Shown one piece after another: positions 61,397-64,000 of a stretch of 64,000 nucleotides of DNA. The stretch's first letter is position 1; each line of letters opens with the position of its first letter. Both the position numbers and the translations under genes were made by a program. The stretch comes from Bovifimicola ammoniilytica. GTDB taxonomy: Bacteria; Bacillota; Clostridia; Lachnospirales; Lachnospiraceae. The stretch is taken from positions 231,034 to 295,033 of the forward strand of contig NZ_JAOQJN010000005.1 in NCBI RefSeq assembly GCF_025567085.1. Direction: 5' to 3'. A model generated the notes under the pieces. That model ran no database searches and was not told where the DNA came from. It saw only the letters and a list, made by a program, of their open reading frames with translations.

Positions 61397-62668
61397 ATGA
61401 ACGATATATATATAAATGAAGATGACTCTAGAAATCGAGAACAAATGTCAGAGATAAAAAAATATCAAGGTACAAAAATAATAAGAGTATATAGGGATAG
61501 AATAGAAATTGGAGAACAATCCCCATATGAATGGACATTATTTAAGACACATGGATTTAGTGGACGTGAAGGTGTAATTGTAAGTGCTGCAGAAATAGAA
61601 TATGGAAAAGCTTTATTAAATAGTGTACTTTTGATGCTATCTGATAGAGAGGTTGAAGTAATAAAAAAACGAAGTGGATTGGAAAATGGAAGAAAAATAT
61701 CTAGAGAAGAAATAGCAAAATTGTATGGTACAAATGAAAGAAGGATTCAACAAATAGAAGCAAAATCTTTGAGAAAGCTAAGACATCCGGATAGGTCACA
61801 AATTCTTTTGGGAAAAACAGAGAGTGCATTTAGGTGTGTTAATAATAGCGAATATTTAGAAAGACTTAAGAAAAATTTATTGAATGAGGTGATTAAGCTA
61901 TTAAGTAAAAATGAAAAAGAATTTGTATATTTTGATAAAATTTGTAGTAGATATAATATAAAAATAAACCAACCTTTAAAGCAAATTGATTTAGATAAAT
62001 TGGGATTATCTGTAAGGGCATGTATATGTTTAAAACGAGCAGGAATAACGAAATCAGATCAGCTATTGAATCTTCCAGATAGTGATTTGAAGAAAATTAG
62101 AAATCTAGGTAAAAAAACGTATGAGGAAATAAAAGAATGCATAAAAGGAATTGATAATAATTGTGCCACAGATGTAAAATCAGAAGTATTTTGTAAAGAT
62201 GACAGTAGAACGATTATTCTTATGTTAAATAATCAAAAGATAATTTATAAGTGTATGGGGGTAACAGATGAACAGATAGCAAATTCTGTACTTACTACAA
62301 TATTTAATTTAAAAAAATCAAAAAAAATAATAGAAATGCAAATGTCGCCTAAAATAATAGAGTTTTTGACAATGAAGGGATATTTGTTTTGGGATGATGT
62401 ATATACTGATAGATTTTCTTTATTAGAACAACTTAGAATATGTCAAATTAATGAGTGTGTAATTGAATTACAAGAATTGTGTAGATTACAAATAAAACGA
62501 AAAGAAAAGGTACTGGTTTATCCTGGACGGGAAAGTATTCGTAACTTTATTATACATAATAATTATAAAAAACCAGAGGATATAATTAATAATATTAAAA
62601 ACACAGATAATGATGAGATAATTGAATTTATAGAACAATTGAAAGAGTTGATTATATTTGATAATTAG
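61397..62668 (+). CDS. Sigma-70 region-4 / RNA polymerase alpha-CTD fusion protein
   Basis: 423 residues. Residues 77-134 form a sigma region 4: LSDREVEVIKKRSGLENG...YGTNERRIQQIEAKSLRKLRHPDRS, as in housekeeping sigma factors. Residues 195-252 form an alpha C-terminal domain: LGLSVRACICLKRAGIT...KKIRNLGKKTYEEIKE, close to this genome's RpoA. Of the alpha DNA-contact residues, the R265, C269, G296 and K298 equivalents are kept, while N268 is Ile and S299 is Thr. No sigma region 2 or 3 exists, and the last 170 residues match nothing I know. The ATG at 61397 is chosen over TTG 61382; GGAAAAG is a weak ribosome site. Confidence 0.85.
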   Translation: MNDIYINEDDSRNREQMSEIKKYQGTKIIRVYRDRIEIGEQSPYEWTLFKTHGFSGREGVIVSAAEIEYGKALLNSVLLMLSDREVEVIKKRSGLENGRKISREEIAKLYGTNERRIQQIEAKSLRKLRHPDRSQILLGKTESAFRCVNNSEYLERLKKNLLNEVIKLLSKNEKEFVYFDKICSRYNIKINQPLKQIDLDKLGLSVRACICLKRAGITKSDQLLNLPDSDLKKIRNLGKKTYEEIKECIKGIDNNCATDVKSEVFCKDDSRTIILMLNNQKIIYKCMGVTDEQIANSVLTTIFNLKKSKKIIEMQMSPKIIEFLTMKGYLFWDDVYTDRFSLLEQLRICQINECVIELQELCRLQIKRKEKVLVYPGRESIRNFIIHNNYKKPEDIINNIKNTDNDEIIEFIEQLKELIIFDN

Positions 62669-62783
62669 GGTGATTTTGTGATTGGGCAGACTTTTTTATT
62701 AGAGATATTTCGTACAGAGTGTGGGTAATAAAATTTTAACTCTCCGTATGAAAAGGAATGTCTAGTAATAGTCAATATTTGCA

Positions 62784-63014
62784 TCAATCCTCATCCATAG
62801 CATCAGCCCAAGCCTGCAGCTCACAATCAAGAGCAAGTGCAGCATACATAAGTGGATTATCAATTGCAAGGTTATCAATAAGCCTTTGAGAGTTAGGTGT
62901 AGTATGGAGATTCTTTTCAGCTTCAGCACAGGATAAGAATAGAAGTGTATTATCAGCAAAAGCAATATCAATTCCGTTCTTGTATTGGTTATAGTAAGCA
63001 AAATGTATTTTCAT
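62784..63014 (-). CDS. DUF6061 family protein
   Basis: 76 residues: MKIHFAYYNQYKNGIDIAFAD then LLFLSCAEAEKNL and a tail DNPLMYAALALDCELQAWADAMDED. This matches the small DUF6061 proteins common on integrative conjugative elements of gut Clostridia. The start is ATG at 63014 with AGAAAGGACTAATACT upstream on the minus strand. Function unknown. It lies opposite to the other element genes. Confidence 0.75.
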   Translation of the reverse strand: MKIHFAYYNQYKNGIDIAFADNTLLFLSCAEAEKNLHTTPNSQRLIDNLAIDNPLMYAALALDCELQAWADAMDED

Positions 63015-63107
63015 AGTATTAGTCCTTTCTTTGTTAAAGTAATGAGTAGTTCTGAGAATGTGTGGGTAGTCCACCGCATACAACACATATGCAACACCGT
63101 AACCCCA

Positions 63108-63130
63108 AAATCCCTTATTTCAGGGTTTTT
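63108..63130 (+). terminator. Short hairpin with T run inside attR
   Basis: AAATCCC pairs with GGGTTT around TTATTTCA, followed by TTCAAG. A weak terminator 20 nt before the right repeat. Confidence 0.35.
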
Positions 63131-63149
63131 CAAGATATCAAAACGTTAA

Positions 63150-63164
63150 CAAAGAGATAATAAG
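63150..63164 (+). repeat. Right attachment-site repeat (attR candidate)
   Basis: Exact copy of CAAAGAGATAATAAG at the end of rpsI. The bases beyond it (GGAAGAAC) resemble those after the left copy (AAGAAAA) only weakly. Confidence 0.65.
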
Positions 63165-63197
63165 GGAAGAACTCATGATTCAACTTACCTATCGGTT

Positions 63198-63416
63198 CTA
63201 CATACCCTTGCAATCCACCATCTCTACTAACCAATTGGGCATACAACCAAGGTTCTTCCTTGCAAGCCTTATAAGATATGCAATATCAGAAGGCGCATTT
63301 AGATGAACGGAAGCATTGCATTTTTGACAATCAAAAGAAACATGAATTTTTGGGTCAATGCTGGCCTCGACACTGCCTGTTTCATGGATATACATTGCAA
63401 AGATTACCTTAAACAT
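63198..63416 (-). CDS. Small hypothetical protein
   Basis: 72 codons: a mostly beta N-terminus with a CQKC pair (FDCQKCNASVHL) and a helix (DIAYLIRLARKNLGC). There is no clear ribosome site before the ATG at 63416. It lies just outside the right repeat. It could be a genuine small metal-binding protein or a remnant. Confidence 0.4.
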   Translation of the reverse strand: MFKVIFAMYIHETGSVEASIDPKIHVSFDCQKCNASVHLNAPSDIAYLIRLARKNLGCMPNWLVEMVDCKGM

Positions 63417-63477
63417 AAGTAGATTCTTTCGGGTAAAAAAGTGTTTATTTGGTGTTTAAAACTTAAGAGATGCTACC

Positions 63478-63900
63478 CTATTGTCTCAAAAAAAGTGTTG
63501 AAAATTTATCTTGATTTATAGAATAAACTAAAAATTGGTTATTATCATATACTTCATATTTATTGACAATATTAAAACCAGTATTTTGTAAAGCTGTGTC
63601 TAGTGAAGTGGTTTGTTCGATAGGAAATTTAGGAAAGATATGATATCATTAAAATTGAAGGATTTACTAAAATATATGAATGCCAAGAATACACAATATT
63701 ATTCAGTCCTTCAAAAACAGATATTTATCAAAATGGGTAAACCAGCCCTGTGAAATTCGTTGGGTTCATTTGGAACTTTCAATGTGTTAATAACTGTGAT
63801 TACAATTGTACATTTGGATTTTTTAAAATTTTCTAGTGCTTTGTAGAAGTCTTTCTTGTAAGGACGTCTACAGCATAGTTTGCGACGTATTATAGTGGGC
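63478..63900 (-). pseudogene. Unidentified minus-strand gene, decayed
   Basis: Fragments in different frames look protein-like: KKDFYKALENFKKSKCTIVI (about 63800), GLNNIVYSWHSYILVNPSIL (about 63690) and TALQNTGFNIVNKYEVYDNN continuing to LFLRQ and a stop at 63478. Each is cut by frameshifts or stops. I do not recognise the family. The last 100 nt to the window end contain no gene that I can support. Confidence 0.35.
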
Positions 63901-64000
63901 TATGGCATAATAAGAAATAGTCCAGCGGTGTTATGTCAAGAGATCAATGATATAAAAATCATGTATTTTTGTATATATCTCATGAAGACAAAAAACACCC

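Larger units (their letters stand above)
57962..63164. mobile_element. Decayed integrative/mobilizable element at the rpsI 3' end
   Basis: A 5.2-kb region bounded by the 15-bp direct repeat. It holds a broken MobV relaxase, a relaxase-linked small gene, two accessory genes and a DUF6061 gene of the kind carried by integrative conjugative elements. No integrase or excisionase is present, so the element looks immobile unless helped. Codon and base use in 59.7-62.7 kb is more AT-rich than in the neighbouring ribosomal genes. Confidence 0.65.

Noticed and set aside
61397..62668. Complete sigma factor
   Set aside because: Only region 4 is present; regions 2 and 3, needed for -10 recognition and melting, are missing.

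Overview
This 64-kb window is AT-rich, with genes closely packed mostly on the + strand. It carries the core translation and transcription gene clusters of a low-GC Gram-positive anaerobe. Three things point to a Lachnospiraceae-type Clostridium (Lachnospira / [Eubacterium] eligens group is my best guess, by inference): the zinc-type S14, pyruvate formate-lyase with its activase, and DUF6472 and KOW-domain genes among the ribosomal genes. No rRNA, tRNA or CRISPR array was found.

Layout. 1-11.2 kb: end of rpmG, secE-nusG, rplK-rplA, an L10-type leader with rplJ-rplL, then rpoB-rpoC. 11.2-11.9 kb: remains of three dead genes (iron alcohol dehydrogenase, P-II regulator, MFS transporter). 11.9-21.2 kb: an accessory island. 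On the minus strand are a DesK-like kinase, a NarL-type regulator and a GHKL kinase. Diverging on the + strand are an ABC exporter (one ATPase, two permeases), a membrane-anchored L,D-transpeptidase relative that has lost its catalytic residues, and a lipoprotein. 21.3-26.1 kb: rpsL-rpsG-fusA-tuf behind a perfect consensus promoter. 26.2-35.9 kb: gene scars, a MATE exporter with a MerR-type promoter and a deleted merR, a thioesterase, a long palindrome, bioY with a BirA-like operator, pflB-pflA, serS and a methyltransferase. 36.1-53.2 kb: the S10-spc-alpha supercluster from rpsJ through secY, adk, map, infA, rpmJ, rpsM, rpsK, rpsD, rpoA and rplQ. 53.2-58.0 kb: fused ecfA1-ecfA2, ecfT, truA and rplM-rpsI.

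From 58 kb the window enters a mobile element. A 15-bp direct repeat covers the 3' end of rpsI (57962-57976) and recurs at 63150-63164, which fits integration at the rpsI 3' end. Between the repeats lie three 11-bp tandem repeats, a 5'-truncated MobV relaxase, a three-zinc-ribbon protein, a protein joining a sigma-70 region-4 domain to an RNA polymerase alpha C-terminal domain, and a DUF6061 gene. The sigma4-alphaCTD protein is the most unusual gene here; with the zinc-ribbon gene before it, it is my best candidate for an undescribed system.

A second theme is a family of about 75-bp palindromic repeats (15503, 17757, 26505) sitting directly before start codons and supplying the GGAG Shine-Dalgarno sequence. 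The same AATGGAG tail precedes several other genes. BioY and the EcfAA'T module probably work together in vitamin uptake. PflB/PflA drive fermentative pyruvate cleavage. The two-component genes probably control the adjacent exporter operon.
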